From Fusobacteria bacterium ZRK30 (lineage in GTDB: Bacteria; Fusobacteriota; Fusobacteriia; Fusobacteriales; Fusobacteriaceae), in NCBI GenBank assembly GCA_024628785.1, contig CP102405.1, positions 1,426,001-1,490,000 on the forward strand: 64,000 nucleotides of DNA, read 5' to 3'. How positions within the stretch are numbered: the stretch's first letter is position 1; each line of letters begins with the position of its first letter. The position numbers and the translations under genes were made by a program. Below the pieces are notes generated by a model. The model ran no database searches. It had not been told where the DNA came from and was given only the letters and a program-made list of their open reading frames with translations. Below are positions 17,850 to 26,271 of this stretch, in pieces.

Positions 17850-18747
17850 TACTCATAAAAAAAAAATTAAAGCTGTGATCGATATTGGAACTAATTCATG
17901 CAGGCTATTTATTGCCTGTATAGAAAATGGAAAAATTACAGATAAAATATTAAAATTAATGGAAATAACAAGGCTCGGACAAGATGTAGATAAAACAAGA
18001 ATTTTAAGGCAGGATGCTATGGATAGGACCGTAGAAGCTCTAAAACTATACAGAAGAAAGATAGATGAATATGGTGCAGAGGAGATAAAAGTTACTGCAA
18101 CTTCTGCTACCCGTGATTCCAAGAATAGAGAGGAATTTATCTCCCGGGTAAAGGCCGAAACAAATCTCGAGATCCATTGTATTACAGGAGAAGAAGAGGG
18201 AAGGTTGAGTTTTTCCGGAGCGGTATCTGAATTTGATGAAAAAATTATGGTGTTTGATATAGGCGGAGGAAGTACAGAATTTATCTTAGGGGATAAAAAC
18301 AATATTGAATATATAGAGAGTTTCAATGTAGGTGCAGTAAGACTAGGAGAAAAATTCTTTAAGGGAAAAGAAGATCTTTTAAATGGTGAAGTTTGGGTGA
18401 AAGAAATTTTGAAAAAACTGTCTAAGTATAAAGATCAGTCATTCAGGCTGGTAGGGGTAGCCGGTACTGTTACTACTCATGTCAGTGTACTCCTGGAGAT
18501 GGAGGAGTATGATACCGACAGGGTACATATGTATAAGCTGACTAAAAAAGATATCTTAAAAAATCTGGATAAATTTTCAAGACTGTCACTGGAGGAGAGG
18601 AAAAAAATAGTGGGGTTACACCCAAAGAGAGCTGAGGTAATTATTCCAGGAACCTATCTCCTGTTATGGATAATGGAGGTTCTGGAAAGGGATAAAATTA
18701 TAGTTTCAGAGTCAGATATCTTAGAGGGAATGATGACCCATGAGTAA
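17842..18747 (+). CDS. Exopolyphosphatase / guanosine pentaphosphate phosphatase family
   Basis: The start is ATG 17842, within the end of the previous gene, with GGTGGAG upstream (an earlier TTG is less likely). 301 residues. ASKHA-fold motifs: AVIDIGTNSCRLF (phosphate 1), FDIGGGSTEF (phosphate 2), and TGEEEGRLSF. Short Ppx/GppA proteins hydrolyse polyphosphate or pppGpp. The gene lies near an independent RelA/SpoT-domain gene. Confidence 0.88.
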   Translation: MINTHKKKIKAVIDIGTNSCRLFIACIENGKITDKILKLMEITRLGQDVDKTRILRQDAMDRTVEALKLYRRKIDEYGAEEIKVTATSATRDSKNREEFISRVKAETNLEIHCITGEEEGRLSFSGAVSEFDEKIMVFDIGGGSTEFILGDKNNIEYIESFNVGAVRLGEKFFKGKEDLLNGEVWVKEILKKLSKYKDQSFRLVGVAGTVTTHVSVLLEMEEYDTDRVHMYKLTKKDILKNLDKFSRLSLEERKKIVGLHPKRAEVIIPGTYLLLWIMEVLERDKIIVSESDILEGMMTHE

Positions 18748-19000
18748 TAGATATATTGTTTATGGTCGTGTACAGGGAGTAGGGTTCAGATATTTTGTTT
18801 ATCAATTGTCTGAAAAGTTAAAATTTAATGGAAGTGTAAAAAATTTGTCTGATGGAAGTGTAGAAATAATCATAGATAGCAGCAGACAGGGAGAGATCCT
18901 AAATGAGATTAAAAAAGGTAACTTTTTTAGTCATGTGGAAAAAATCATAAAAACAGAGACGTTGGATCTCAGTTATGATGATTTTAAAATTTTATACTAG
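18740..19000 (+). CDS. acyP: Acylphosphatase
   Basis: 86 residues. The phosphate loop GRVQGVGFRYF carries the catalytic arginine, and the catalytic asparagine lies in GSVKNLSDGSV. It hydrolyses acyl phosphates. It overlaps the previous gene by eight bases (translational coupling) and ends the operon before a terminator. Confidence 0.93.
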   Translation: MSNRYIVYGRVQGVGFRYFVYQLSEKLKFNGSVKNLSDGSVEIIIDSSRQGEILNEIKKGNFFSHVEKIIKTETLDLSYDDFKILY

Positions 19001-19010
19001 CAGATTGACA

Positions 19011-19041
19011 AAAAAAGGCTCCTAAATTAGGAGCCTTTTTT
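19011..19041. terminator. Bidirectional terminator between converging operons
   Basis: AAAAAAGGCTCCTAA / TTAGGAGCCTTTTTT, usable on both strands. Confidence 0.85.
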
Positions 19042-19059
19042 TATTGAAAAAATTATATT

Positions 19060-20127
19060 TTAGTTAGATTCACCCGATAAAATGATTTTTCTAAGTTCCT
19101 TAATCTTTTCTAAACTAGAATCTGTCAGTTTATAGATCTTTTGGATCTCTGAAATATCCTCATTGAGTAGGAGCAAAAATGTTAAGACAAAAGAACAGCT
19201 GGAATTAACCAGATAATTTATTTTTTTCAAGGTATTTTTATCTAACTTTTCCAGGATAAGATCGGTATTTTTATAGATTCTATTAACTAATTCTTCGATA
19301 TAGATAATCCTATTTTTATTGAATTGAAGTGCAAATTTAATCAATTTTTTCTCTAAATGTTCCTCTTTTGCTACTTCAAAATTATTGAAATGAAAGACTC
19401 CTAATTTTTTGCAGATAGATCTAATAAACCTGTCGTTGTACTTCAGGTAAAAATTGATACTTGAAAGATCCAGACGAAGGCTGTATTCTTTTTCATTAAA
19501 TCTGTCCTTATAAAAATTCTCAACTACCTGAACATCATGTTTAATAGAATCGAATTCATCATCGATACTCTCTAACATGGCACTTATTCTAAATAGTTTT
19601 CTTTGAACTTTATTTGGGATATTGGCAAGAGTTTTATATCTTAATTGGTGGTCTATTTGAGCCCAGATATGCTGTAGTGCCGTTCGTATCTGTACTTCAA
19701 ATTTAAAATCTGTGCACCCATAAAGATTTTTTTGGCTGGGTTTACATTTACAGATATAGTGAAGAGACAGGTAGCCCATCTCGTTATATTTTAAACTTTG
19801 AAGTTTGTTTGTTGAGTTTTTATAATCAATCTTGAAATTTTCTTTGAGAAGTTTTAAAATTCCATCGAGGTCTTCCCTGTAGTATGTAATTATACGAATA
19901 CCCAGGATATCGGTCATCTCTTCCAATGGGTTTTTATATTTATTTTTTTTCATCTCTAACTTTCTTTTAAAACTATCCAGACTTTTTACACGAGCTTCTG
20001 TCTTTACATAGAATATATTATTGTCTTTTAGAATTCTTTCAATTTTTTGCTGGAGGTGAAATATAAATATTTCGTATTCCTGCATATTATCTTGAAATTC
20101 TTCAACCCAGTGGGAAAGATCATCCAT
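19060..20127 (-). CDS. RelA/SpoT-domain protein (small-alarmone-synthetase-like, extended C-terminus)
   Basis: 355 residues. The RelA_SpoT nucleotidyltransferase domain occupies about residues 20-190: RVKSLDSFKRKL, DILGIRIITYY, FEVQIRTALQHIWAQIDHQLRYK. No HD hydrolase, TGS or ACT domain is present. About 160 extra helical residues follow that I cannot assign. Expected activity is pyrophosphate transfer from ATP to GTP/GDP, but this longer class is not well characterised. The start follows AAAAGGAG. Confidence 0.8.
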   Translation of the reverse strand: MDDLSHWVEEFQDNMQEYEIFIFHLQQKIERILKDNNIFYVKTEARVKSLDSFKRKLEMKKNKYKNPLEEMTDILGIRIITYYREDLDGILKLLKENFKIDYKNSTNKLQSLKYNEMGYLSLHYICKCKPSQKNLYGCTDFKFEVQIRTALQHIWAQIDHQLRYKTLANIPNKVQRKLFRISAMLESIDDEFDSIKHDVQVVENFYKDRFNEKEYSLRLDLSSINFYLKYNDRFIRSICKKLGVFHFNNFEVAKEEHLEKKLIKFALQFNKNRIIYIEELVNRIYKNTDLILEKLDKNTLKKINYLVNSSCSFVLTFLLLLNEDISEIQKIYKLTDSSLEKIKELRKIILSGESN

Positions 20128-20190
20128 TCTGTCTCCTTTTGTTAACTTATAGATACGGTATCTATTATAAAAAAATTGAGTTACATCTTA

Positions 20191-20219
20191 TTTATACACC
20201 ATAATGTGAAAAATGGCAA
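20191..20219 (-). promoter_or_regulatory. Promoter for RelA/SpoT-domain gene
   Basis: Minus strand TTGCCA, 17 bases, TATAAA, about 65 bases upstream of the start codon. Confidence 0.55.
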
Positions 20220-20363
20220 GAAGGGTAGTTTTATGAGTAGCTCAAATGAAAGGTGTTTTCTATTTATATTGAAGAAAAATATATAGTATACTCTGGTGGT
20301 TTGGCAGAGTGTTTGCTATTAAATAGAAGAGGGAGACTGAAGGCAACTAAAAAAATTTAAAAC
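20220..20363. other. Intergenic stretch with one hairpin
   Basis: Between divergent genes (20128-20437) I see no ORF with a ribosome site. The only structure is ACTCTG / CAGAGT at about 20289-20311, without a T run. It is otherwise unassigned. Confidence 0.3.
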
Positions 20364-20392
20364 TTGTGTAGAAAGATGAAAAAGGATAAAAT
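20364..20392 (+). promoter_or_regulatory. Promoter for short-chain dehydrogenase
   Basis: TTGTGT, 17 bases, TAAAAT, 45 bases before the ATG. Confidence 0.55.
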
Positions 20393-20437
20393 AAAAAAGA
20401 ACATAAACAAATTTTAAATTTTATATAGGGGGTAAAA

Positions 20438-21223
20438 ATGAAAAAAATTGTTTTAATTACAGGAGCCAGTTCAGGAATAGGAAGAGCTGCAGCACTTAGA
20501 TATGCAGAAAAATCCTATGATTTAATCTTGGTGGCAAGAAGGGTGGATAAATTAGAGGAACTTAAAGATGAGATACTTGGATTTAAAAATATTGATATTA
20601 AACTTCTGCAGATGGACATATCCAGTTCAGAAGATGTAGAAAAGAGTATCAATTCATTGGAAGATAAGTGGAGAAAAATAGATATATTAGTAAACTCAGC
20701 CGGCTTAGCATTGGGGATGGATAAGATCCATGAAAGTGAATACAGTTCATTTGATAATGTCATAGATGTAAATGTAAAGGGGTTATTATATATGTCTAAA
20801 AAAATAATTTCTCTCATGTTGGAAGCCAAAGTAAATGGACATGTGGTGAATTTAGGATCTACAGCAGGAAGAGGAGCATATCCAGGAGGGGGAGTTTATT
20901 GTGCCAGTAAAGCGGCGGTAAAAACATTATCCGATGCAATGAGGATAGATCTTATAGATACTCCTATCAGGGTAACAAATATAGAGCCGGGAATGGTGGA
21001 AACTCCATTTTCAAATGTCAGGTTTAGAGGAGATGACAAAAAAGCTGAAAATGTATATAAGGGGATAGAAGCCCTGACTTCAGAAGATGTAGCTGAAGTT
21101 ATTGTATATACGACTTCATTACCGCAGAATATACAGGTGTGTGAGCTGATGCTGACTCCGAATAAGCAAGCTACGGGGCGAGATATTCACAAGCTCACAC
21201 CCCAGTACGAAAATGAAAAATAA
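20438..21223 (+). CDS. Short-chain dehydrogenase/reductase, YdfG-like
   Basis: 261 residues. Rossmann motif TGASSGIG, then NSAG, and the catalytic Ser-Tyr-Lys set (GST, YCASKAAV). EPGMVETPF and the C-terminal LTPNKQATGRDIHK resemble the NADP-dependent 3-hydroxy acid dehydrogenase YdfG. The physiological substrate is unknown. It is the last clear host gene before the prophage. Confidence 0.9.
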   Translation: MKKIVLITGASSGIGRAAALRYAEKSYDLILVARRVDKLEELKDEILGFKNIDIKLLQMDISSSEDVEKSINSLEDKWRKIDILVNSAGLALGMDKIHESEYSSFDNVIDVNVKGLLYMSKKIISLMLEAKVNGHVVNLGSTAGRGAYPGGGVYCASKAAVKTLSDAMRIDLIDTPIRVTNIEPGMVETPFSNVRFRGDDKKAENVYKGIEALTSEDVAEVIVYTTSLPQNIQVCELMLTPNKQATGRDIHKLTPQYENEK

Positions 21224-21258
21224 CCAGTAAAAATTAATCACTAATATAATCTGATTTA

Positions 21259-21267
21259 TGGTATAAT
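21259..21267 (+). promoter_or_regulatory. Extended -10 promoter
   Basis: TGGTATAAT with no good -35, 28 bases before the next ATG. Confidence 0.5.
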
Positions 21268-21294
21268 TGAGTAACTTTAAAAGGAGGAATTATT

Positions 21295-21504
21295 ATGACT
21301 AAAAATAAAAAAAGTTTATTAAGTGGCTTAGGATTTATAGTAGAATCATTCTCTTTGTCTTTTCATTCTGAACCTTTAAAGTATGGAGAATCTATTTTAA
21401 GGGATAAACAATTATTAAAAAATGATTGGACTAACGTTGGAAATAGTATTAGAGGAGGAATTGATGAAATCAAAAACTCAACAAAATGCTGTAAAGACTT
21501 CTAA
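21295..21504 (+). CDS. Small hypothetical protein upstream of DUF2335 gene
   Basis: 69 residues, not recognised. AAAGGAGG lies before the ATG. The 3' end overlaps the DUF2335 gene by 41 bases in another frame, so the two look translationally coupled. Whether it belongs to the host or the prophage edge is unclear. Confidence 0.6.
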   Translation: MTKNKKSLLSGLGFIVESFSLSFHSEPLKYGESILRDKQLLKNDWTNVGNSIRGGIDEIKNSTKCCKDF

Positions 21505-21856
21505 TGAATCAGGAGAAATGCAAGCGCGTCACGAAGCTTATGAAGGGCCGATACCACACCCAAATATTTTAAAAGGACTTAAAGGAATTGATGAAACATT
21601 TCCTGAAAGAGTTTTTATAATGGCAGAAAAAGAACAGGCTCACAGACATGAAATGGATACTAAACTAATGAAAAACCATTCTTTTATGTCAAAGACAGGA
21701 TTGATTTTTGGGTTTTTAATTGCAATTTTATGTATAGGAGCAGGTTTGTACTTGGTAATTTCTGATAAATCTGTAAAGGGATTCACTTTGATTTTAACAC
21801 CTATTGCAGGAATTATAGCTTCTTTTATGTTTAAAAATAAAACAGAGAATAAATAA
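21464..21856 (+). CDS. DUF2335 family small membrane protein
   Basis: The start ATG 21464 is chosen because GAGGAGG lies seven bases upstream; a longer reading starting at 21422 lacks a site. 130 residues. The DUF2335 signature region is GPIPHPNILKGLKGIDETFPERVFIMAEKEQAHRH, split here only for description. Two membrane helices follow (GLIFGFLIAILCIGAGLYL and FTLILTPIAGIIASFMF). The function is unknown; relatives occur in both chromosomes and prophages. Confidence 0.8.
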   Translation: MKSKTQQNAVKTSNESGEMQARHEAYEGPIPHPNILKGLKGIDETFPERVFIMAEKEQAHRHEMDTKLMKNHSFMSKTGLIFGFLIAILCIGAGLYLVISDKSVKGFTLILTPIAGIIASFMFKNKTENK

Positions 21857-21862
21857 TAAATT

Positions 21863-21893
21863 AAAAGCAGGATGGGCTTCATCCTGCTTTTTT
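21863..21893. terminator. Bidirectional terminator at the prophage left edge
   Basis: AAAAGCAGGATG / CATCCTGCTTTT stem with a five-base loop plus T run. It overlaps the stop codon of the leftward gene at 21879. Confidence 0.8.
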
Positions 21894-22442
21894 AGTTCTT
21901 ATGTATTCAGCTAGGCAGCCGTTAAAGGCAAGATGCCAGGACTTTCTGTATGGCTCATACCAGAGCTCCCATTTGATTCCGTATCTATTCCTGAAGTTTT
22001 CCAGATCCTCTTTTTTCCCAAAGAGTTCTATATGAGTTTTATAAAGATCCACTGTGAAAAGTGAAATATCAACTACTATTCCTAGAGGGTCAAAGGCAAG
22101 ATGCATATTTCTAGTAACACCATTATAATCAAAACCCCGGATTAAATATGCATATATTTGGGTTTCTAAATTGAATTTTTTCTTTATATCATTAATTTTA
22201 AAGCCGTTTATGAAAAGCTGATAATACATCTCTTTTTCAAGATATTTATCAATGATTTCTTTGTAATCTTGGCTAAATTCTTCTATTGTGTAGTTTAGTT
22301 TTCGTAAATTTATTTTGGAACTAATAGAAGTAGGAAGAATATTTTTCTCTTCTCTCCATAGTCTTCTACCTGTTGGATCTCCTAAAAATTCTTTTACCTC
22401 ATCTTTACTATATTTTGCTTTAATTTTATCATATAAGATCAT
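21879..22442 (-). CDS. Hypothetical protein next to integrase
   Basis: 187 residues, not recognised. Charged, mixed alpha/beta, no membrane segment, with the segment LGDPTGRRLWREEKN near the start. It is transcribed after the integrase with an eight-base gap and AGGAGG before the ATG, so it is the last gene of the leftward early operon. Confidence 0.65.
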   Translation of the reverse strand: MILYDKIKAKYSKDEVKEFLGDPTGRRLWREEKNILPTSISSKINLRKLNYTIEEFSQDYKEIIDKYLEKEMYYQLFINGFKINDIKKKFNLETQIYAYLIRGFDYNGVTRNMHLAFDPLGIVVDISLFTVDLYKTHIELFGKKEDLENFRNRYGIKWELWYEPYRKSWHLAFNGCLAEYIRTKKAG

Positions 22443-22450
22443 GGCTCCTC

Positions 22451-23794
22451 CTAAATAAGGTTAGTGATAACTACAGCTCTAAAATTATTAACATACTTAA
22501 TTTCATAAATTATCAAATTTAAGATCTTCTTTATCTTTTTTCGGTCCTTTTCATTTTTAATTTTTTTCAGGTACTTTTTTAACAGAGTTTTGTTATCTAT
22601 ATTAATAGTATTAGGTTTGTACTCTTTTAATGACTTTATTTCTTCCTGGATCCCTTCCTTTGTCTTGGATAATTCTGAACTGGTGGAATCAAAAAGGGAT
22701 TCTGAGACTTTGTTATCCAGGTATTTAGTTAACAAGTTTTTTTCCTTGGTTATAATTTTTTTTAGTTCATTTTCATAGAGGGTAATTCTTACTTTTGGAT
22801 TATTTGGGTCGTCATCTTCTAAGGTCATCTTTTCCATCTCTTTTTCTAAAATATCGATTACCTGCTCTTCTAGCATAGCACCACTATGCCAGTGTACATG
22901 ATTTTTACAATCATATGTTAGGTGACCCCGTTTATTCCTGCAAGGATAGGCTTTTTTTCCACATTGGCAGATTACATTATTGAATAGATAATGATCTTTA
23001 TAACTCTTAGGTTTATTACTTTTCCTGATTTTGTTAATGGAATAGAATAATTCTTCAGAGATGATGGGTTCATGCAGTCCATCTATTAGTTTAGGGGGAT
23101 TATATACTTTAGTTTTCCCATTGACAGATTCAGTGGCGATAACAATTTTACCGGTATATAATGGATTTTTTAATATTCTGCCAACTTTTTTTCTATCATT
23201 CATTCCAAATTTTCTAGCTATGGCTGCTATGGATTCACCTTTTGAATAGAGATTAAAGATCTCACGAACTAAGGGAGCATCCTCATTTATAAATAACTCA
23301 GGACCATTACTGGAGTATCCAAGGGGAGTTCTTCCTCCTCCCCATTTACCGGAATACCTGAGGGAGTCTTTTCTTATTTTTATCCTACGGCCGACGATCT
23401 TTCTTTCCCTTTCGTTTAGGAGAGCCATGATGTCTATACCAAAGTTTTTATCTATATCATCATCTGTAGCCAGGATCCCTTCCTGGAGGGAGTGAAGTTC
23501 TATATCGGCTTCTTTTAGACTTTGGAATAGAAGTCGATAGGTTATGAAATCCCTGGTAGCACGAGAAAGTTCCCATAGGATTAAGATATCAAATTCCTGG
23601 TTTTTTATATTATCCTGAAGCTCAAGAAACCCCTTCCGGTCGTTCCTGGCTCCGGACATCTGATCGACATATTCCTTTACAACTTCGATTCCTAGTTTAG
23701 CAGCATAATTTCTACATTCTATAAGCTGTGCTTCCCAGTCCTGGTCTTTGGTGGATTCTCTGACATAAATTATTCCTTTTTTATTCTTCATCAT
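22451..23794 (-). CDS. int: Large serine recombinase (phage integrase)
   Basis: 447 residues. The N-terminal resolvase domain has catalytic Ser14 in YVRESTKDQDW, and the active-site region ends in LWELSRATRD. A recombinase domain follows (GGRTPLGYS, YSKGESIAAIARKFG). A zinc ribbon is next (CQCGKKAYPC, YDCKNH), then a coiled-coil tail (about 310-430). It carries out site-specific phage integration between short, non-identical att sites. It is shorter than many 500-600-residue members but complete. The first of two adjacent ATGs overlaps an upstream 31-codon gene. Confidence 0.93.
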   Translation of the reverse strand: MMKNKKGIIYVRESTKDQDWEAQLIECRNYAAKLGIEVVKEYVDQMSGARNDRKGFLELQDNIKNQEFDILILWELSRATRDFITYRLLFQSLKEADIELHSLQEGILATDDDIDKNFGIDIMALLNERERKIVGRRIKIRKDSLRYSGKWGGGRTPLGYSSNGPELFINEDAPLVREIFNLYSKGESIAAIARKFGMNDRKKVGRILKNPLYTGKIVIATESVNGKTKVYNPPKLIDGLHEPIISEELFYSINKIRKSNKPKSYKDHYLFNNVICQCGKKAYPCRNKRGHLTYDCKNHVHWHSGAMLEEQVIDILEKEMEKMTLEDDDPNNPKVRITLYENELKKIITKEKNLLTKYLDNKVSESLFDSTSSELSKTKEGIQEEIKSLKEYKPNTINIDNKTLLKKYLKKIKNEKDRKKIKKILNLIIYEIKYVNNFRAVVITNLI

Positions 23795-23876
23795 CTAATT
23801 CCCTTAAAAGTTCCATGACCCTTTTGGAGATCTCCCTCTTTTGTTTTTTAGTTAGTTTTTCATTTCCTAATAGCAT
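23781..23876 (-). CDS. 31-residue leader gene coupled to the integrase
   Basis: AGGAGG lies seven bases before an ATG at 23876. The product is a short charged helix (MLLGNEKLTKKQKREIS...) that ends 14 bases inside the integrase start. The overlap suggests translational coupling controlling integrase dose. No family is recognised. Confidence 0.6.
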   Translation of the reverse strand: MLLGNEKLTKKQKREISKRVMELLRELDDEE

Positions 23877-23902
23877 ATTTTATACCTCCTAATAAATTTT
23901 AT

Positions 23903-24100
23903 TTATTCTGGATAACTATCTTTAAACTTTTTCTCTATTTTAATAAGTTCAGATCGAAGTACTAATAATATTGTAGCTGTAGTCCAGGCTATTGAACCTA
24001 TGATGTAACCTAAATTAAGTTTTCCAAGATAATTAGCTAGGGCTATACTTAAAATTACAATGATATAAGCTGAAATATAAAACTTTGTTGATAACTTCAT
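23903..24100 (-). CDS. Small two-TM membrane protein
   Basis: 65 residues with two predicted membrane helices (FYISAYIIVILSIALANYL and IIGSIAWTTATILLVL) and a charged tail. The ribosome site GTAGGAGG overlaps the stop of the upstream 55-residue gene. Function unknown. Confidence 0.6.
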   Translation of the reverse strand: MKLSTKFYISAYIIVILSIALANYLGKLNLGYIIGSIAWTTATILLVLRSELIKIEKKFKDSYPE

Positions 24101-24109
24101 TTAATCCTC

Positions 24110-24277
24110 CTACATCTTAAATTTTATTGCTTCTCTCACTAAATACGATTCTCTTGCATATTTTTTTATGTTCTTTTCATCTGTATAGGTCTCTCCCATA
24201 AATTGAAGCTCTTTTATACTCTCAAGCATGATAGTGCTGAATTTTACCCAGTTTGAGATAGTTCCTTGAAATTCCAT
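24110..24277 (-). CDS. 55-residue early phage protein
   Basis: Found by reading the minus strand: AGGAGGG, then ATG at 24277 and a frame of 55 codons (MEFQGTISNWVKFSTI..., ending AIKFKM). It is followed at once by the ribosome site of the next gene. No family is recognised. Confidence 0.6.
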   Translation of the reverse strand: MEFQGTISNWVKFSTIMLESIKELQFMGETYTDEKNIKKYARESYLVREAIKFKM

Positions 24278-24351
24278 CTTTATCCCTCCTAAATTAAATA
24301 CAATTTATATATTAGCTGCTATAATCCAGGTAGATCATTAGCACTCCTAAT

Positions 24352-24443
24352 ATTTTTTCTTTGGTCGGAAATTTTAATTTTGTGCTATAATTTACCTGCA
24401 GGAGTAGTTTTCATACCTCTATTTTTTTCTTTGGTCGGACAAA
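24352..24443. repeat. Two direct copies of a 17-18-bp sequence
   Basis: ATTTTTTCTTTGGTCGG occurs at 24352-24368 and, with one extra T, at 24421-24438, each followed by an AATTTTA-like stretch. One copy is intergenic; the other lies in the tail of the 89-residue gene. Confidence 0.5.
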
Positions 24444-24654
24444 TTTTAGATGTTGATTGCTCCTGCTTTTTTAATTCCTTTTTAGACTTCCAATTTTTTA
24501 TTGCCCAAAAGAATGTTTTTTCTGTAATTCCCAGAGCATCGCAGTACATTTTGATTTCGTATCCCGGGAGATCTCTTCTAAGCTCTATAATACTTATTTT
24601 AAAGCGATCCTTCAGTTCATCAATTAAACCATTCGGTGTCATAATTGCATCCAT
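24385..24654 (-). CDS. Small helix-turn-helix-like protein
   Basis: 89 residues from the ATG at 24654, which overlaps the stop of the upstream gene by one base pair step (TGATG). GGGGG lies upstream. The segment YCDALGITEKTFFWAIKNWK looks like a helix-turn-helix. The C-terminus is lysine-rich. It could be a DNA-binding accessory of replication or regulation. Confidence 0.55.
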   Translation of the reverse strand: MDAIMTPNGLIDELKDRFKISIIELRRDLPGYEIKMYCDALGITEKTFFWAIKNWKSKKELKKQEQSTSKICPTKEKNRGMKTTPAGKL

Positions 24655-25748
24655 CAATTCCCCCTATGAAGCTTGTTATATCTCCTGCAAAAAATGTTTT
24701 CTAACTCGGTATTTACTATATTTTCATCACTTTTATTCAGGTTATTATATTCTTCATACCCAAATGATTTAGCTATCTGGTTACATAGGTCATCAATTTC
24801 ATCCTGTGTAGTGATTTTCAGCATATGGGCTACTTTATCAGCCTTAGGAACCTTTTTTATGTCTACCGGCTCAATCACCTTATGGTCTCCATCTTTGAGA
24901 ATCGCTACTAAGGTTTTAGAATTTATAGCCTTGCTTTTAAGTTTCATAAATTCTATTACTTTTATTACCTCTTCAAGAGATCCCTTTGAATAATTTTTTA
25001 TGTTTTTCAGAGTTTGGGAATTATAGTTTTTAAAATTATTTTTTACGAGAAGATCTTTTAGGTTTTGAAAAAAAGTATCTTCAGAAGTAGCAGTAGGATT
25101 TTCCTCTATTGCTACTACTGTTTCTTTATTCTTTGTTTCTAGGTTCTTAGTTTCTTTATTTAGCGGGATATAGCCGTCACTGGTTACGGATATATCGGTC
25201 ACTAGTGACGGGATTTCCCTGTCATTAGTTACAGGATTTTCCGGTAACTGTAGAAAGTCAATAAGATTGGCAACTAAGATAGATTTTTTATCTTTACCGC
25301 TGTATTTAATCCCTAATTTTCGACTTAAAAGTCTGATATTATCACGACTGATTTTTAAGATATTTTCTCTAGTAAACTCTATGTCACCAACTTCTCTACC
25401 ATAAGCTAAATCACTTACACTATCATCGCTTGATATTTCTTCTAAGATCACTTTGTGATTGATATAGTAATAGCTAGATATTGGCATTCCCTTTCTTACA
25501 ATTTTAAATAATCCTTTCTTTACTCCTAATTTTTTTATAGTAGAGATTCTTTCAATATTAATCCCTGTATATAGTTTTATTGATGTATCATGACAATAGA
25601 ATTCTTCTCCTTCATGGTATCTCTCTTGATCTATTAGATAAGCTACAAGAGAAGCTAATTCTATTCCATATTTAGCCATAAGTTTTTTATTAACCATTAA
25701 TGTGGCTTCTTGAGATAGAGTATTTTGTAAAATATTTTTATAATTCAT
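24654..25748 (-). CDS. Replication-initiator-like phage protein
   Basis: 364 residues. The N-terminal ~110 residues read as a winged-helix replisome-organiser/initiator (LMAKYGIELASLVAYLIDQE, YTGINIERISTIKKLGVKKG). This is followed by a low-complexity linker and a helical C-terminus. The linker is encoded by DNA iterons (25176-25250), as in lambda O, where the origin lies inside the initiator gene. ATGA overlap couples it to the upstream gene. The assignment to replication rests on the fold guess plus the iterons. Confidence 0.6.
   Translation of the reverse strand: MNYKNILQNTLSQEATLMVNKKLMAKYGIELASLVAYLIDQERYHEGEEFYCHDTSIKLYTGINIERISTIKKLGVKKGLFKIVRKGMPISSYYYINHKVILEEISSDDSVSDLAYGREVGDIEFTRENILKISRDNIRLLSRKLGIKYSGKDKKSILVANLIDFLQLPENPVTNDREIPSLVTDISVTSDGYIPLNKETKNLETKNKETVVAIEENPTATSEDTFFQNLKDLLVKNNFKNYNSQTLKNIKNYSKGSLEEVIKVIEFMKLKSKAINSKTLVAILKDGDHKVIEPVDIKKVPKADKVAHMLKITTQDEIDDLCNQIAKSFGYEEYNNLNKSDENIVNTELENIFCRRYNKLHRGN
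25176..25250. repeat. Iterons inside the initiator gene: candidate prophage origin
   Basis: Three direct repeats: GTCACTGGTTACGGAT (25176), GTCACTAGTGACGGGAT (25198) and GTCATTAGTTACAGGAT (25221), spaced 22 and 23 bases. Each core is itself a near palindrome (the second perfect). A partial inverted copy, GGTAACTG, is at 25243. Confidence 0.65.
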
Positions 25749-26206
25749 AGTTTGCCTCTCTTTTTTCCTAAATTTTCTTTGATAAGTTTTTTCTCGATAT
25801 TAGAATTTTCTATCTTCAGTTTCTCCCGGCAGCTGACAGAATATTCCAGAAGCCACACTCTCACTTCATCATCTAGTGCTTCATACTGGACCTCTAAAGC
25901 ATCTATTTGCTTTCTTTTTTCAAAATATGTTTCATTAAATTCATTGATCTTTTTATCCAAATCTTCCAGGGCTTTTTTCATAGACATAAGATCTTTTAGC
26001 TTTAGAATCTTGGATCTGGTTTTAGAAAAGGATTTCTGCATATCCTCATTCCATTTATTCAGATTAAAACTCTTAACTCTTCTTTCATCATCGAGATCGT
26101 CTATCACTCTTGCATGCCTCAGATGTTCTTCAAATGTTTCTACCCTTACCTGCATATTCATACTTCTTTCTAGCTCTAATGACAGAGCTGAGTCTGGTCT
26201 AGCCAT
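25745..26206 (-). CDS. Coiled-coil early phage protein
   Basis: 153 residues, mostly charged helix (about 60-150 coiled coil). It begins MARPDSALSLELERSMNMQV, a terminase-small-subunit-like opening, but I cannot assign it. AGGAGG precedes the ATG, and the end overlaps the initiator gene (ATGA). Confidence 0.6.
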   Translation of the reverse strand: MARPDSALSLELERSMNMQVRVETFEEHLRHARVIDDLDDERRVKSFNLNKWNEDMQKSFSKTRSKILKLKDLMSMKKALEDLDKKINEFNETYFEKRKQIDALEVQYEALDDEVRVWLLEYSVSCREKLKIENSNIEKKLIKENLGKKRGKL

Positions 26207-26271
26207 GTGTTACCTCCTGGTTTTGATATAAATTTTTGATTTTTCTTATTTAAAAGTTATTCTTAGAGGGT

